A stretch of DNA of 64,000 nt from Snodgrassella alvi (GCF_002777425.1 NZ_MDVC01000091.1:119719-183718); one strand, 5' to 3'; positions 19,683-29,543 are shown, counted from the stretch's first letter. Notes: generated by a model not told the origin, from the letters alone. Numbers and translations are program-made.

Positions 19683-19722
19683 AAAAACAATAAACCCCGC
19701 TGTAGCGGGGTTTATTGTTTTT
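19683..19722. terminator. Strong bidirectional terminator after second porin
   Basis: Eighteen-base arms AAAAACAATAAACCCCGC (19683-19700) and the exact complement (19705-19722) around a TGTA loop. A-run and T-run flanks allow termination in both directions, also for the minus-strand dedA-like gene. Confidence 0.93.
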
Positions 19723-19859
19723 GGCTGTCTGCTCGGTAAGACAGGTCACACTTTTACTAAAGTGGTCTGCTTATCAAAAAAATAATGTACACTTTTGCTA
19801 AAAAATCAGCTTAGGTAGAGACATTAATCGCTGATATGAATGAGGGCAAACGTTCCGTT

Positions 19860-20423
19860 TCATCTATTACGATGCTGTTTGCTATACCAGTATATGGACA
19901 GAACAATCACAGCTACCAACAGAATAATGGCAAACAATAGCTTTGTATATTGATGAAACTGGGCAAACATCCATTGCGCTGATTGTCCGAACAAATAGCC
20001 AAAACTAACGATGATGGTTGCCCAGAATAATGCGCCCAGAGCGTTCAGTAAGAGAAATCGGGGAAACGATACTTTACTCATGCCGATGGCAATGGGGCCG
20101 GCAATACGCAGGCCATATATAAAGCGCACACCAATAATAATGATTGAGCTGTGCTTGCACAGTAACCGGTTGGTTTTTTCTACCAGCGGATCCAGTTTAG
20201 GAAAATGTTGCAACAGGCGCGTGCCATAATAGCGGCCAAGTAAAAAGCAAACCTGATCACCAAGCATGCCGCCAGCAGTAGCACACAGAATGGATGGTAT
20301 AAATAACAGATAGCCCCTATGCACAAAAAAACCAGCCAGCGTGAGGATGGTTTCGCCTTCCAGAATACTGCCAATAAAGATGGCCAGATAGCCATAATGA
20401 TTGAGTAACTGTTCAACATTCAT
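19860..20423 (-). CDS. DedA family membrane protein
   Basis: A 187-residue integral membrane protein. The family signature is visible as FIGSILEGETILTLAGFF near the N-terminus, GDQVCFLLGRYYG, and RFIYGLRIAGPIAIGMSKVSFPRFLLLNALGALFW, with four to five hydrophobic segments and a C-terminal anchor before YWYSKQHRNR. DedA/VTT proteins act as lipid scramblases or carrier-lipid (undecaprenyl phosphate) flippases; the Arg and Glu residues in these motifs are the conserved functional ones. The glutamate version of the first motif (LEGE) resembles the E. coli YohD/DedA subgroups. The gene precedes nothing on its strand except the shared terminator; pyrE lies 90 bases upstream on the same strand. Confidence 0.88.
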   Translation of the reverse strand: MNVEQLLNHYGYLAIFIGSILEGETILTLAGFFVHRGYLLFIPSILCATAGGMLGDQVCFLLGRYYGTRLLQHFPKLDPLVEKTNRLLCKHSSIIIIGVRFIYGLRIAGPIAIGMSKVSFPRFLLLNALGALFWATIIVSFGYLFGQSAQWMFAQFHQYTKLLFAIILLVAVIVLSIYWYSKQHRNR

Positions 20424-20513
20424 CTGGTAAATACGCGGTAAAGGTAATCAATTCATAAACATAAGATTATCTGAACCATTAAAGCAATCTTTTTTGCCAG
20501 AACCAGACAAACT

Positions 20514-21152
20514 TTACACACCATATTGCTGGCGATAAGCTGCTACCGGTTGATGGTAGCTGGCCAGTGTGGGATCATTTTCCAGCAAGCGAAGTAAATC
20601 CTCTAGTGTAGCAATTGCTGTTACGGGTATTTGATACTGCTGTTGTACTTCCTGTACGGCTGATTGTGTTCCGGTACCTTTTTCCATGCGATCAAGTGCA
20701 ATGGCCACGCCAGCAGTAATCGCACCTTCACGCTGAATAATGGCCACTGATTCCCGTACTGAGGTACCGGCTGAAATGACGTCATCAATAATCAGTACAC
20801 GTCCCTGTAATGGTGCACCCACCAGTACACCACCTTCACCATGGTCTTTTGCTTCTTTACGGTTATAGGCATATGGCACATTGCGTCCTTCTTCTGCCAG
20901 CATCATTGCGGTAGCGGCGGCCAGTATAATGCCTTTGTAGGCAGGTCCGAACAGCATATCAAATTCTATGTTGCTGGCCAGAATGGAGCGGGCATAAAAG
21001 CGAGCCAGTTGCAGAATACTGTAGCCATCATTAAACAAACCGGCATTAAAAAAATAGGGCGACTGTCTGCCGGCCTTGGTGGTGAACTGGCCAAACTTTA
21101 AAACATTCTGTTGCAGGGCAAAGTGGAGAAAGTCCTGACGGAAATCAGACAT
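20514..21152 (-). CDS. pyrE: Orotate phosphoribosyltransferase
   Basis: A 212-residue enzyme that joins orotate to PRPP to make orotidine 5'-phosphate. The PRPP-binding signature VLIIDDVISAGTSVRES lies about residues 120-136, preceded by the catalytic loop YNRKEAKDHGEGG with its lysines. The N-terminal FTTKAGRQSPYFFNAG forms the hood at the dimer interface. Full length for the proteobacterial form. Start ATG 21152 is divergent from xth, with a spacer of about 75 bases that must hold both promoters. pyrE next to an exonuclease III gene is a common proteobacterial arrangement. Confidence 0.95.
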   Translation of the reverse strand: MSDFRQDFLHFALQQNVLKFGQFTTKAGRQSPYFFNAGLFNDGYSILQLARFYARSILASNIEFDMLFGPAYKGIILAAATAMMLAEEGRNVPYAYNRKEAKDHGEGGVLVGAPLQGRVLIIDDVISAGTSVRESVAIIQREGAITAGVAIALDRMEKGTGTQSAVQEVQQQYQIPVTAIATLEDLLRLLENDPTLASYHQPVAAYRQQYGV

Positions 21153-21228
21153 AATTATCCTTGGTGATAAAATGATGTGTTAAACAAATTAAGCTTTAAA
21201 TTTTAGCATTAATCGAAAGGACATGCGG

Positions 21229-21999
21229 ATGCGCATTATCTCTGCCAATGTAAATGGTATACGCTCAGCCACCAGTAAAGGTTTTATTGATTATCTGGCA
21301 CAGGCACAGGCCGATATTGTGTGTGTACAGGAGTTAAAGGCTCAGGAAGCTGATCTGACCGAAGAGATGAAGCATCCGCAAGGCATGCATGGGGTATGGC
21401 ATACCGCCGTTAAACGGGGTTACAGTGGCGTGGCCATATACAGTAAGCAGCGGCCCGATGCTATTCAGATTGGGCTTGGCTGGGAAGATTTTGACCATGA
21501 AGGGCGTTATGTGCGCGCTGATTTTGGCAAACTGACAGTTATTTCATTATATTTGCCATCGGGCAGCAGTTCGGAGGAGCGGCAGCAGGCTAAGTTTAGT
21601 TTTCTGGACAAGTTCCTGCCCGTGCTACGTGAATTACAGGCATTGCAACGGGATGTGGTGATTTGTGGTGACTGGAATATTGCGCACCAGAATATTGATT
21701 TGAAAAACTGGCGCGGAAATCTGAAAAACTCTGGCTTCCTGCCCGAAGAACGGCAGTGGCTCAGTCAGGTAATTGACGAACTGGGCTGGGTAGATATCTG
21801 GCGTACCCTGTATCCGGAAATACCTGGCTATACATGGTGGAGTAATCGCGGACAGGCTTATGCAAAAGACGTGGGCTGGCGCATTGATTATCAGTTGGCA
21901 ACACCAAATCTTGCTGCCTGTGCACAAACTGCATCTATCTATAAGGATGAAAAATTTTCTGATCATGCACCGTTAATCGTTGATTATGCTTATGAGTAA
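21229..21999 (+). CDS. xth: Exodeoxyribonuclease III (AP endonuclease)
   Basis: A 256-residue base-excision repair nuclease. Active-site elements in order: NGIRSA near the N-terminus, VCVQELKAQ with the metal-binding glutamate, YLPSGSS, CGDWNIAHQNIDLKN with catalytic Asp/Asn, GYTWWSNRG, WRIDYQ and the terminal SDHAPL with Asp-His. Family members cut 5' of abasic sites and trim 3'-blocked ends. Two ATG codons, 21223 and 21229, compete. AAAGGA is only one base from the first but seven bases from the second, and the second gives MRIISANVNGIR like the neisserial enzyme, so 21229 is chosen. Confidence 0.94.
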   Translation: MRIISANVNGIRSATSKGFIDYLAQAQADIVCVQELKAQEADLTEEMKHPQGMHGVWHTAVKRGYSGVAIYSKQRPDAIQIGLGWEDFDHEGRYVRADFGKLTVISLYLPSGSSSEERQQAKFSFLDKFLPVLRELQALQRDVVICGDWNIAHQNIDLKNWRGNLKNSGFLPEERQWLSQVIDELGWVDIWRTLYPEIPGYTWWSNRGQAYAKDVGWRIDYQLATPNLAACAQTASIYKDEKFSDHAPLIVDYAYE

Positions 22000-22226
22000 T
22001 TTTAAATAAGTTACAAAATGGTGTTTGCAGCTCGCCATGCTTTTTTAGCAAAATACGCGCATACAATGACAAGTTCGGATTGAGTGGCTTGGGAATTGTA
22101 TGTGCGTCAACGCGGTGAAGCCCTTGGTGTATTTCTGGCAGCGCTGGGATAATCAGACTGGAAAAGGTATATCTGTCATCCAGTATCAGGTGGCTAATGA
22201 CGCTTATTTGTCTGATTTTATTACGT

Positions 22227-23621
22227 TTAATTAATGGTTTCTACAATTTCGTATTCCTGCATTTTATATAATAATGTTCTTTTACTGACCCCCAGTGAAC
22301 GGGCGGTATTTTCCCGATGTCCATGGTTTAGTTTCAATTCATTGATAATTAATTCTTTCTCATAAATTTTGACTTTTTCCTTTAAGGTAGCACCATACTG
22401 CTCATCTTCACCAAAATCCGGATTGAAATCAGGTGTTTTTTTATGGGCAATGATATGTGCAGGTAAATCTTGCGGATAAATAAACAGCCCATTGGACATT
22501 ACCACGGCATGCTCAATGGCATTGGACAATTCGCGCACATTGCCCGGCCATGGATACTGGTTGAGTACTTCCACAGCGCTGATGGTGAAGTCGAGTAATT
22601 CCTTATTATTTTCATGGCAAAACTGATTGGCAAAGTAGCGTGCCAGCAGCATGACATCATTTTTTCTGTCGCGTAATGGTGGTAAGCTTAATTCCATAAC
22701 ATTAAGCCGATAGAATAAATCTTCACGGAATTCGCCAGTGCTGACCATATCTTGCAGACTACGATTGGTGGCAGCAATCAGCCGGAAGTCAGTTTTGATT
22801 AATCTGGTACCGCCGATTGGTTCGAATTCCTTTTCCTGAATGACACGCAGAAGTTTTACCTGTAGGTTGGTCGACATTTCTGCTACTTCATCCAGAAAAA
22901 GTGTGCCCCGATGTGCACGTTCAAATAAGCCAAGCTGACGTTGATAAGCACCCGTAAATGACCCTTTTTCATGCCCGAATAGCGTACTTTCCAGCAAGGT
23001 TTCCGGCAATGCGCCACAATTTACTTTGATAAAGGGGCCGGTTGAGCGTGTACTATAGTAATGAATGGTTTTCGCCACTAATTCTTTACCGGTACCGCTT
23101 TCACCCGTGATTAATACGGTAGTTTTGGTTTGTGATATTTTAGCGATATTGCGGCACAGTTCCATCATATTCGGGCTGTTAGTGAGAATATGCCCTTTGG
23201 TATCGCAGTTGGTTAATTCGATTTTCGGCGATAAATCAATTCCCTGCTTTTTAGCCCTGCTTAACTCTAATGTCCGCTTTATCAATGCTTTAAGCTCATT
23301 TAGATCAAAGGGTTTAACAATGTAATCAATCGCTCCCAGCTTTAATGCTTCAACCGCTGTATCAACACCAGCATAAGCCGTCATCAGTATGATAAACATC
23401 TCTGGATGGCTTTCTTTAATTATTTTCAGTGCTTCCAGTCCGGTCATTTGTGGCAGGCGGTTATCCATTAAAATTAAATCAATGGGCTGCTGCACTAATA
23501 GTGCAATAGCTTCTTCCGCATTATCAACAGCGATAACTTGATACTGTTGTTGTGATAAAAAAATGGATAACAATTTGCGCAGATTGAGTTCGTCTTCGAC
23601 AATTAAGATTTTTTCCGACAT
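22227..23621 (-). CDS. atoC: Sigma-54-dependent response regulator, AtoC-like
   Basis: A 464-residue NtrC-family activator. The receiver domain (1-120) has the acidic pocket E9-D10 and phosphoacceptor Asp53 in LILMDNRLPQ. The AAA+ domain (about 145-375) has Walker A GESGTGKE (173-180), the sigma-54 contact loop GSFTGA (220-225, Ser replacing the usual Ala) and the Walker B region GTLFLDEVAEM. The C-terminal helix-turn-helix is ENTARSLGVSKRTLLYKMQEY. It follows the sensor gene by 20 bases and sits at the end of the ato block, so its target is very probably the atoD promoter at 29604-29619 with the palindrome near 29703. In E. coli AtoSC responds to acetoacetate; that role here is inferred from context. 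Confidence 0.9.
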   Translation of the reverse strand: MSEKILIVEDELNLRKLLSIFLSQQQYQVIAVDNAEEAIALLVQQPIDLILMDNRLPQMTGLEALKIIKESHPEMFIILMTAYAGVDTAVEALKLGAIDYIVKPFDLNELKALIKRTLELSRAKKQGIDLSPKIELTNCDTKGHILTNSPNMMELCRNIAKISQTKTTVLITGESGTGKELVAKTIHYYSTRSTGPFIKVNCGALPETLLESTLFGHEKGSFTGAYQRQLGLFERAHRGTLFLDEVAEMSTNLQVKLLRVIQEKEFEPIGGTRLIKTDFRLIAATNRSLQDMVSTGEFREDLFYRLNVMELSLPPLRDRKNDVMLLARYFANQFCHENNKELLDFTISAVEVLNQYPWPGNVRELSNAIEHAVVMSNGLFIYPQDLPAHIIAHKKTPDFNPDFGEDEQYGATLKEKVKIYEKELIINELKLNHGHRENTARSLGVSKRTLLYKMQEYEIVETIN

Positions 23622-23641
23622 AAGTTCCAGATTATTTTGTT

Positions 23642-25462
23642 TCAGTTGACGGGAAGTGCTATTTCAACGGTAACACCACTGCTGTGCTCATTATTTTTAA
23701 TGCTAATTTGCCCTTTATGGGAAGAAACTATTTTTTGTACCATGGCCAGCCCAAGGCCGGTACCAGAAATTTTGGTAGTAAAAAACGGGGTAAAGATTTT
23801 ATCCATTAATTCTTTTTTAATGCCTTCACCGTTATCTTTTATCCGAATCAACTGATATTTGTGGTTTGCTGACAATAATGTAGCTATTTCAATTTTACCG
23901 TGATCCCTGATTGCCTGAATGGCATTGATTAATAAATTCAGTAATGCCTGTTTGATTAATTCTTTATCCAGATACAACGGTGGCAACTCACGGGTTAATG
24001 CAAGAATCAGGCTGATATTATTTGACCGGTGGGATGAGTTAATCAGCACCAGTACTTCTTCAATTAAAGTATTTAACTGAACGGAAACATAGTAGTTTTT
24101 GGAGGGCACGGAAAAGTCCAGCAGTTGCTGGATAACCTGATTGATTGAATCAACTTCTTTCAGAATAATCTCAATATATTCATTTTGTTCTGTGCGCGGT
24201 ACATCATTTTGCAGGTACTGGACAAAACCGCGTACTGCCGCCAGGGGATTGCGGATTTCATGGGCAATGCCTGCCATCAGTTCACCCAGTGCAACCAGAC
24301 GTTCTGTTTGCTGGATTAGTTTTTCTACTTCTTTGCGTTCAGTGATATCTTTAAAAATAACCACTGCACCAATTATCTGCCCCTGATGATTTTTCAGATG
24401 GCTGGTACTGGCAGAGATTCTGATAATGCGTCCGGCAACCGGAAAATCTACTTCAACCCCTACATGATCGATACCATTGTATAAGGTATCCAGTAACGGA
24501 CTATGAAAGTTTTTATCATCGACTATGGTTGAATAAGGCCGGCCAAGTATGTGTTGAAGTTGATAACCGGTTATTTTTTCTGCTGCCGGATTTAACATGG
24601 TTATGGAGCCATTATTGTCTACAGTAATCACGCCATCCAGTGTATTTTCCAAAATCAATTCGTTCATGGTTTTGGTTTTTCTGAGCTTTTCAGCTAGACT
24701 ATTAATTCCATTCACAATTTCATTCAGTTCTCCGCGAATCAGTGGCAGACGAAAGTCAAGCGAATAGGGTAGTTTTTCCAGCCCCTGCTTGATTATATTA
24801 ATATCAGTATTCAGTTTTCTGGATAAAAAGGAAGCGATACAGATACAGCTCAGCATACAGATCAGGCTGATGATTATGACATTCTTATCAAATACAAATG
24901 TCTGCTTTTCAATATCATCCAGTGTTTCATTAGCCCAGATATAACCAAGTATCTGATTATTGCGTACGATGGGAATCATGGCATTCATGATATTGCCCCT
25001 GACCTGTTCACCAGTATCAATCATGTGCCGGCCACTATGCATTACTTCACGCCCTTTGTGTGTGGCTGCAATAGATTTACCCACATTCACGCCATATGCA
25101 GATTGTGGTGCATAGACGACAATGGCATCCAGTTGTTTGTGATAATAACCGGCCGCAATACTCGGCATATCTTTTAGTAACGGTTCAATTCTGGGAGACA
25201 GATACTGATTAAGTTGTGCAATCTGCTGTGTTCTGGGCAGATTTTCATCCACCTGCTGATAGGCATCCCCTAAAAGCAAATCCAGTGTTTTGGTAACAGC
25301 ATAAAGTTTTTGGCTTTTTTCCTGCCTGAGTAGTTCACGTCCTTCTTTATCAATTAATACTGCACAGACACAGATTGAAAAACAGGACAGAAAGGTTACC
25401 AGCAAAAAAATACGGGCACTGATTCTGTCTGGATATAGGCGCTGAAGGAAACGGGTGTTCAT
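23642..25462 (-). CDS. atoS: Sensor histidine kinase, AtoS-like
   Basis: A 606-residue membrane sensor kinase. Transmembrane helices lie near residues 16-36 and 194-214, bracketing a periplasmic sensing domain of about 155 residues (sCache/dCache-like by layout). A PAS domain (about 265-375, LENTLDGVITVDNNGSITMLNPAAEKITGY) leads into the dimerisation helix with phospho-accepting His401 in AGIAHEIRNPLAAV. The ATPase domain carries LLINAIQAI (N box), DNGEGI (G1) and TGLGLAM (G2). The family autophosphorylates and passes phosphate to AtoC. It lies between atoB (203 bases) and atoC (20 bases). The spacer to atoB holds three TATCGGATA repeats, so atoSC may have its own control. Confidence 0.88.
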   Translation of the reverse strand: MNTRFLQRLYPDRISARIFLLVTFLSCFSICVCAVLIDKEGRELLRQEKSQKLYAVTKTLDLLLGDAYQQVDENLPRTQQIAQLNQYLSPRIEPLLKDMPSIAAGYYHKQLDAIVVYAPQSAYGVNVGKSIAATHKGREVMHSGRHMIDTGEQVRGNIMNAMIPIVRNNQILGYIWANETLDDIEKQTFVFDKNVIIISLICMLSCICIASFLSRKLNTDINIIKQGLEKLPYSLDFRLPLIRGELNEIVNGINSLAEKLRKTKTMNELILENTLDGVITVDNNGSITMLNPAAEKITGYQLQHILGRPYSTIVDDKNFHSPLLDTLYNGIDHVGVEVDFPVAGRIIRISASTSHLKNHQGQIIGAVVIFKDITERKEVEKLIQQTERLVALGELMAGIAHEIRNPLAAVRGFVQYLQNDVPRTEQNEYIEIILKEVDSINQVIQQLLDFSVPSKNYYVSVQLNTLIEEVLVLINSSHRSNNISLILALTRELPPLYLDKELIKQALLNLLINAIQAIRDHGKIEIATLLSANHKYQLIRIKDNGEGIKKELMDKIFTPFFTTKISGTGLGLAMVQKIVSSHKGQISIKNNEHSSGVTVEIALPVN

Positions 25463-25542
25463 AAGTGCTCAAATATCCATCATTATCAATAAATTAATTT
25501 CGTAACGTCGGGCTGATTATTAGCCGAGATATTTATTTGAAT

Positions 25543-25631
25543 TATCGGATAGATTATGCGGATTAACAACTCAGGCAATATCGGATAAATCCAATACCGC
25601 CTGATTGCCTAATCTAATAACATATCGGATA
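25543..25631. repeat. Three copies of TATCGGATA between atoB and atoS
   Basis: Exact nine-base copies at 25543-25551, 25579-25587 and 25623-25631. The intervening sequence also contains paired CAGGC/GCCTG and GGAT/ATCC segments that could fold. Function is unknown; operator or atoB 3' structure are both possible. Confidence 0.55.
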
Positions 25632-25665
25632 ACCAGATATAATCATTAGTATTATTGGGTGATTG

Positions 25666-26847
25666 TTAACAGCGTTCCAGAATGACTGTCGTACCCTGTC
25701 CGCCACCAATACATAATGTTGCCAGTCCCAGTTGTTTATCGCGATGAAGCATGGAATGAAGCAGGGTAACCAGAATACGTGCGCCGCTGGCACCAATAGG
25801 ATGGCCGAGGGCAATGGCACCGCCATGAATATTGGTTTTGTCCATATCAAAATTCAGTTCGCGCCCAACACCGAGAAACTGGGCAGCAAAAGCCTCATTT
25901 GCCTCGATTAAATCAATATCAGACAATTCCAGTGCTGCTTTTTGCAAAGCCAGTCGGGTTGTCGGTACCGGCCCCAGCCCCATTACGCTCGGATCTACAC
26001 CACCTGAAGCATAGCTGCGAATATACGCCAATGGTTTTAAGCCTAACTCTTTGGCTTTGGTTTCCGACATCAGTACTATGGCTGCTGCACCATCATTAAT
26101 GCCTGAAGAATTACCGGCTGTGACTGTGCCATCTTTTTTAAAGGCAGGTCGGAGTTTGGCCAGACCGGCCAGACTGGTATCTGCTTTGGGGTATTCGTCC
26201 TGTTTAAAGATAATATCGCCCTTACGTGAACTGATGGTCACCGGCACAATTTCTTCGATGAATTCACCATTATTAATGGCCTGAGTGGCAAGCTGCTGGG
26301 AACGCAGTGCCAGCTCATCCTGCTCCTGCCGGCTGATAGCATACTGTTCGGCAATATTTTCCGCCGTAATTCCCATATGATAATGATTGGTGGCACAGGT
26401 TAAACCATCATTCACCATTGTGTCATATAGTTCTGCATTTCCCATTTTCAGCCCCCATCGTGCTTTGCTGCCAAGCAGATAGGGAGCCTGAGACATGTTT
26501 TCCATTCCACCGGCCACAACAATATCATTATCGCCGGTTAAAATGCTTTGTGTAGCCAGTACAACTGATTTAAGGCCACTACCACATACCTTATTAACGG
26601 TAAATGCAGGTACTGTACTGGGGATACCTGCACTCAGTGCAGCCTGACGGGCAGGGTTTTGCCCCAGTCCGGCCTGTAGCACATTACCCATAATAACTTC
26701 ATTCACCAAACCGGCATCAAGCGCAGCACGTTTCAATGCTTCATCAATAACGGTTTTGCCTAAATCAATCGCACTCACCGTGGCAAGTGCACCATTAAAA
26801 CTGCCGATGGCTGTGCGGGCAGCACTAACTATTACGGTTTTTGTCAT
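25666..26847 (-). CDS. atoB: Acetyl-CoA acetyltransferase (thiolase)
   Basis: A 393-residue biosynthetic/degradative thiolase. In this pathway it cleaves acetoacetyl-CoA with CoA to two acetyl-CoA. Active-site parts: nucleophilic cysteine in [10 protein letters not shown] (about residue 88), the histidine of [17 protein letters not shown] and the second cysteine of LCIGGGQGT near the C-terminus. Tandem ATG codons at 26850 and 26847 follow GGGAG; the second has the better spacing. It lies 15 bases after atoE on the same strand and forms the last enzyme gene of atoDAEB. Length is normal. Confidence 0.95.
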   Translation of the reverse strand: MTKTVIVSAARTAIGSFNGALATVSAIDLGKTVIDEALKRAALDAGLVNEVIMGNVLQAGLGQNPARQAALSAGIPSTVPAFTVNKVCGSGLKSVVLATQSILTGDNDIVVAGGMENMSQAPYLLGSKARWGLKMGNAELYDTMVNDGLTCATNHYHMGITAENIAEQYAISRQEQDELALRSQQLATQAINNGEFIEEIVPVTISSRKGDIIFKQDEYPKADTSLAGLAKLRPAFKKDGTVTAGNSSGINDGAAAIVLMSETKAKELGLKPLAYIRSYASGGVDPSVMGLGPVPTTRLALQKAALELSDIDLIEANEAFAAQFLGVGRELNFDMDKTNIHGGAIALGHPIGASGARILVTLLHSMLHRDKQLGLATLCIGGGQGTTVILERC

Positions 26848-26865
26848 CATAAACTCCCTTTTTAT

Positions 26866-28212
26866 TTAGAAAAAGTACAGGCCAATCAGGAATATGGGCG
26901 TAGTGAAAATTAATGCCGTCATGCAGTAACCCATAATGTCCCGCACCCCAAGCCCGGCAATTGCCAGTGCAGGTAATGCCCAGAATGGTTGCAACATATT
27001 CATCCACTGCTCGCCATAGGCAATTGCCATCGTGGATTTACCTAAATCAGCACCCAGAGCCTGCGCAGCAGGAATGACAAATGGCCCTTGAATAACCCAG
27101 TGACCACCACCTGAAGGTACGGCAAAGTTGATAATACCGGAGCTGAAGAATGTCCAGATAGGGAAGGTATCCTTGCTGGCAATATTGATAAAAAATTCAG
27201 TAATCAGACCACCCAGACCGGAATGTTCCATCATCAATTGAATGCCCGCATAAAACGGGAACTGAATAACAATACCGGCTGTGCTTCTGGCTGCATTGGA
27301 TACAGCACGCATATAGGCCATAGGCGTACGGTGCAATAAAACACCAGCAGTCAGGAAAATTAGATTAACGGTATTAATTGTGATATTAAAACCACTGTGA
27401 TAGAAGTAAATCAGCAGATAACTGATACCCAATGCACCTACCAGTAAAGAGAGCAGTTTACTTTCTTCCAGCTTTTCAGCTACGGTAGCCGTTTTCCGAT
27501 CAAGTTTACGTTGAAAATCAGGCTCCGGTGCCAGTAACTCAGGGTCAACCACATTGACCTTACCGTCGGTTCTGACCATAAAACGTACCAGCAGAGGTAA
27601 GCAGATAATCAGCATGGTGGTAATAAAAATATTACTGGCAGAAAACATTGTTTGTGAAATCGGCACAATGCCCTGTGGATTGGACTCACTAACCATAAGG
27701 TGTGCAACCGGATTGCCGGGAGTTGCCGCCATTAAAGGCATTGAACCGGACAAACCACCACCCCATGTCATAAAGGCAATATAAGCGCAGGCAATCAGCA
27801 ATCCATAATCAACATTCTTAACCTGTCGGGCGACTTCCTTGGCCAGCATGGCGCCTACAACCAGCCCGAAGCCCCAGTTTAGAATACAGGCAATGCAACC
27901 CACAAAAGTTACCAGCATCGCTGCCTGAGTAGGTGTTTTGGCTAGTGAGGCAATAGAAACCAGAACAGATTTAACTGGTGGTGAGCTGGCTAAAGCATGG
28001 CCGGTAACCACAATCAGCGCCATCTGCATGCCAAAGGCCAATAAGTTCCAGAAGCCATCCCCCCACATTTTTACCAGACCGAGCGGTTGGGAATCGGTTA
28101 ATCCCCAGGCCATAAAAAAAATGATAAAGGTAAGCAGTAAAGCAAAAATCAAAGGATCGGGCAGGTATTTACTCACCAGATTGGTAGTATGTCTGGATAA
28201 ACGTGAAATCAT
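26866..28212 (-). CDS. atoE: Short-chain fatty acid / acetoacetate transporter AtoE
   Basis: A 448-residue inner-membrane protein of the AtoE (SCFA transporter) family with roughly ten or more hydrophobic segments. Recognisable stretches are LPDPLIFALLLTFIIFFMAWGL at the N-terminus, WGFGLVVGAMLAKEVAR, GGGLSGSMPL, and SGGGHWVIQGPFVIPAAQALG. The last is the Gly-rich motif of this transporter family. It should import acetoacetate or butyrate-like acids for the CoA-transferase. The start codon overlaps the atoA stop by four bases (ATGA), so the two are translationally coupled. The TATGATTTC beginning gives MISRLSRHTTNLVSKYLPDP, typical for AtoE. Confidence 0.94.
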   Translation of the reverse strand: MISRLSRHTTNLVSKYLPDPLIFALLLTFIIFFMAWGLTDSQPLGLVKMWGDGFWNLLAFGMQMALIVVTGHALASSPPVKSVLVSIASLAKTPTQAAMLVTFVGCIACILNWGFGLVVGAMLAKEVARQVKNVDYGLLIACAYIAFMTWGGGLSGSMPLMAATPGNPVAHLMVSESNPQGIVPISQTMFSASNIFITTMLIICLPLLVRFMVRTDGKVNVVDPELLAPEPDFQRKLDRKTATVAEKLEESKLLSLLVGALGISYLLIYFYHSGFNITINTVNLIFLTAGVLLHRTPMAYMRAVSNAARSTAGIVIQFPFYAGIQLMMEHSGLGGLITEFFINIASKDTFPIWTFFSSGIINFAVPSGGGHWVIQGPFVIPAAQALGADLGKSTMAIAYGEQWMNMLQPFWALPALAIAGLGVRDIMGYCMTALIFTTPIFLIGLYFF

Positions 28213-28874
28213 AAAGCCTGTGCCCCTGTAGCAATAGACATCGTTTGCAGATTATCCGCGACAATAAATTCTGCTGTGGTATGCGCTTTCACTGTATCAA
28301 CATCCACTCCTTCAGACGTCTCAATCAGATACAGTTGCCCATTTCTGAATTCAAATACTGCCAGCTCAGTAATAATCATGCTCACCTTGCCTTTGGCCGT
28401 AAGCGGTAAACTACATTCAGGCAGGATTTTAGGTTCACCGGTTTTAGTGCAATGTTCCATGGCAATAATTACCTTTTTTGCCCCAGTAACCAGATCCATT
28501 GCGCCGCCCATACCCGGCACCATTTTGCCCGGTACCATCCAGTTTGCCAGATTGGCATGCTGATCAACTTCCAGTCCCCCGAGTACACAGGCATCCACAT
28601 GCCCGCCCCGAATCAGCGCAAAAGAAAATGCACTATCAAACATGGCTGCGCCGGGAACAACACCACAGGGCTGTCCACCCGCATTGACAATATTGGGTTC
28701 GTCCACGGTTTTCGGCCCTAGCCCCAGAAAACCATTTTCTGATTGCAGAGTAATATTGATACCTTCTGGCAAATAGTTAACCACCTGAGTTGGCAAGCCA
28801 ATCCCCAGATTAACAACATCACCATCACGCAGTTCCTGAGCAACACGGCGAGCAATTAATTCTTTTTTATCCAT
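28209..28874 (-). CDS. atoA: Acetate/acetoacetate CoA-transferase, beta subunit
   Basis: A 221-residue beta subunit of a class I CoA-transferase. With AtoD it moves CoA from acetyl-CoA to acetoacetate. The catalytic glutamate sits in LQSENGFLGLGP (about residue 46-57), where it forms the gamma-glutamyl-CoA thioester. The GGHVDACVLGGLEVD and GMGGAMDLVTGAKKVI stretches are characteristic. Twelve bases separate it from atoD upstream, and its stop overlaps atoE. Length matches the E. coli subunit. Confidence 0.95.
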   Translation of the reverse strand: MDKKELIARRVAQELRDGDVVNLGIGLPTQVVNYLPEGINITLQSENGFLGLGPKTVDEPNIVNAGGQPCGVVPGAAMFDSAFSFALIRGGHVDACVLGGLEVDQHANLANWMVPGKMVPGMGGAMDLVTGAKKVIIAMEHCTKTGEPKILPECSLPLTAKGKVSMIITELAVFEFRNGQLYLIETSEGVDVDTVKAHTTAEFIVADNLQTMSIATGAQAL

Positions 28875-28886
28875 TGTCTTTTTTCC

Positions 28887-29543
28887 TTAATCGTTAGTGC
28901 TAACCATAAAATCAACTAATGCTGCTGGTGTCATCACGACATCAGGATGAATCTGACCAACTTCTACCAGCTCATCAACCTGAGCAATCACGGTATCGGC
29001 AGCAGTAGCAATCAGAGGATTGAAATTACGTGCGGCATATTGATAAACCAGATTACCGTTATAATCAGCCTGATGAGCATGTATGATGGCTAAATCAGCC
29101 CGCAGCGGCAGCTCAAGCAAATATTCACGACCATTAACCGATAAAATTTGCTTGCCATCAGCAACAATCGTACCGACGCCGGTAGGTGTTAAAACACCAC
29201 CCAATCCGGCACCGCCGCAACGAATGCGCTCAGCCAGCGTACCTTGAGGTACCAGCTCAACCTCAATCTCTCCGGCAATCATTTTTCTGCCTGTTTCACG
29301 ATTGGTGCCAATATGGGAAGTAATTACTTTCTTCACTTGATTATTAGTAATCAGTGGGCCAACACCAGTATCAACAAAGGCTGTATCGTTACCGATAAGC
29401 GTTATGTCTTTAATACCTGATTCCAGAATCGCATTAACAATCTTTAACGGCGTACCACACCCCATAAAACCGCCAAACATAATCGTCATACCGTCTTTAA
29501 GGTAATCCCGGATTTTATCGGTAGTGATTAATTTTTTTTGCAT
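28887..29543 (-). CDS. atoD: Acetate/acetoacetate CoA-transferase, alpha subunit
   Basis: A 218-residue alpha subunit, first gene of the ato block. It has the CoA-binding GGFMGCGTP motif (about 23-31), then [16 protein letters not shown] and [18 protein letters not shown], all typical of this family. The start ATG 29543 is preceded by AAGGAG at seven bases. Transcription probably starts about 50 bases upstream from the sigma-54 promoter at 29604-29619, activated by AtoC. The alpha-beta pair, transporter and thiolase together turn acetoacetate into acetyl-CoA. Confidence 0.95.
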   Translation of the reverse strand: MQKKLITTDKIRDYLKDGMTIMFGGFMGCGTPLKIVNAILESGIKDITLIGNDTAFVDTGVGPLITNNQVKKVITSHIGTNRETGRKMIAGEIEVELVPQGTLAERIRCGGAGLGGVLTPTGVGTIVADGKQILSVNGREYLLELPLRADLAIIHAHQADYNGNLVYQYAARNFNPLIATAADTVIAQVDELVEVGQIHPDVVMTPAALVDFMVSTND

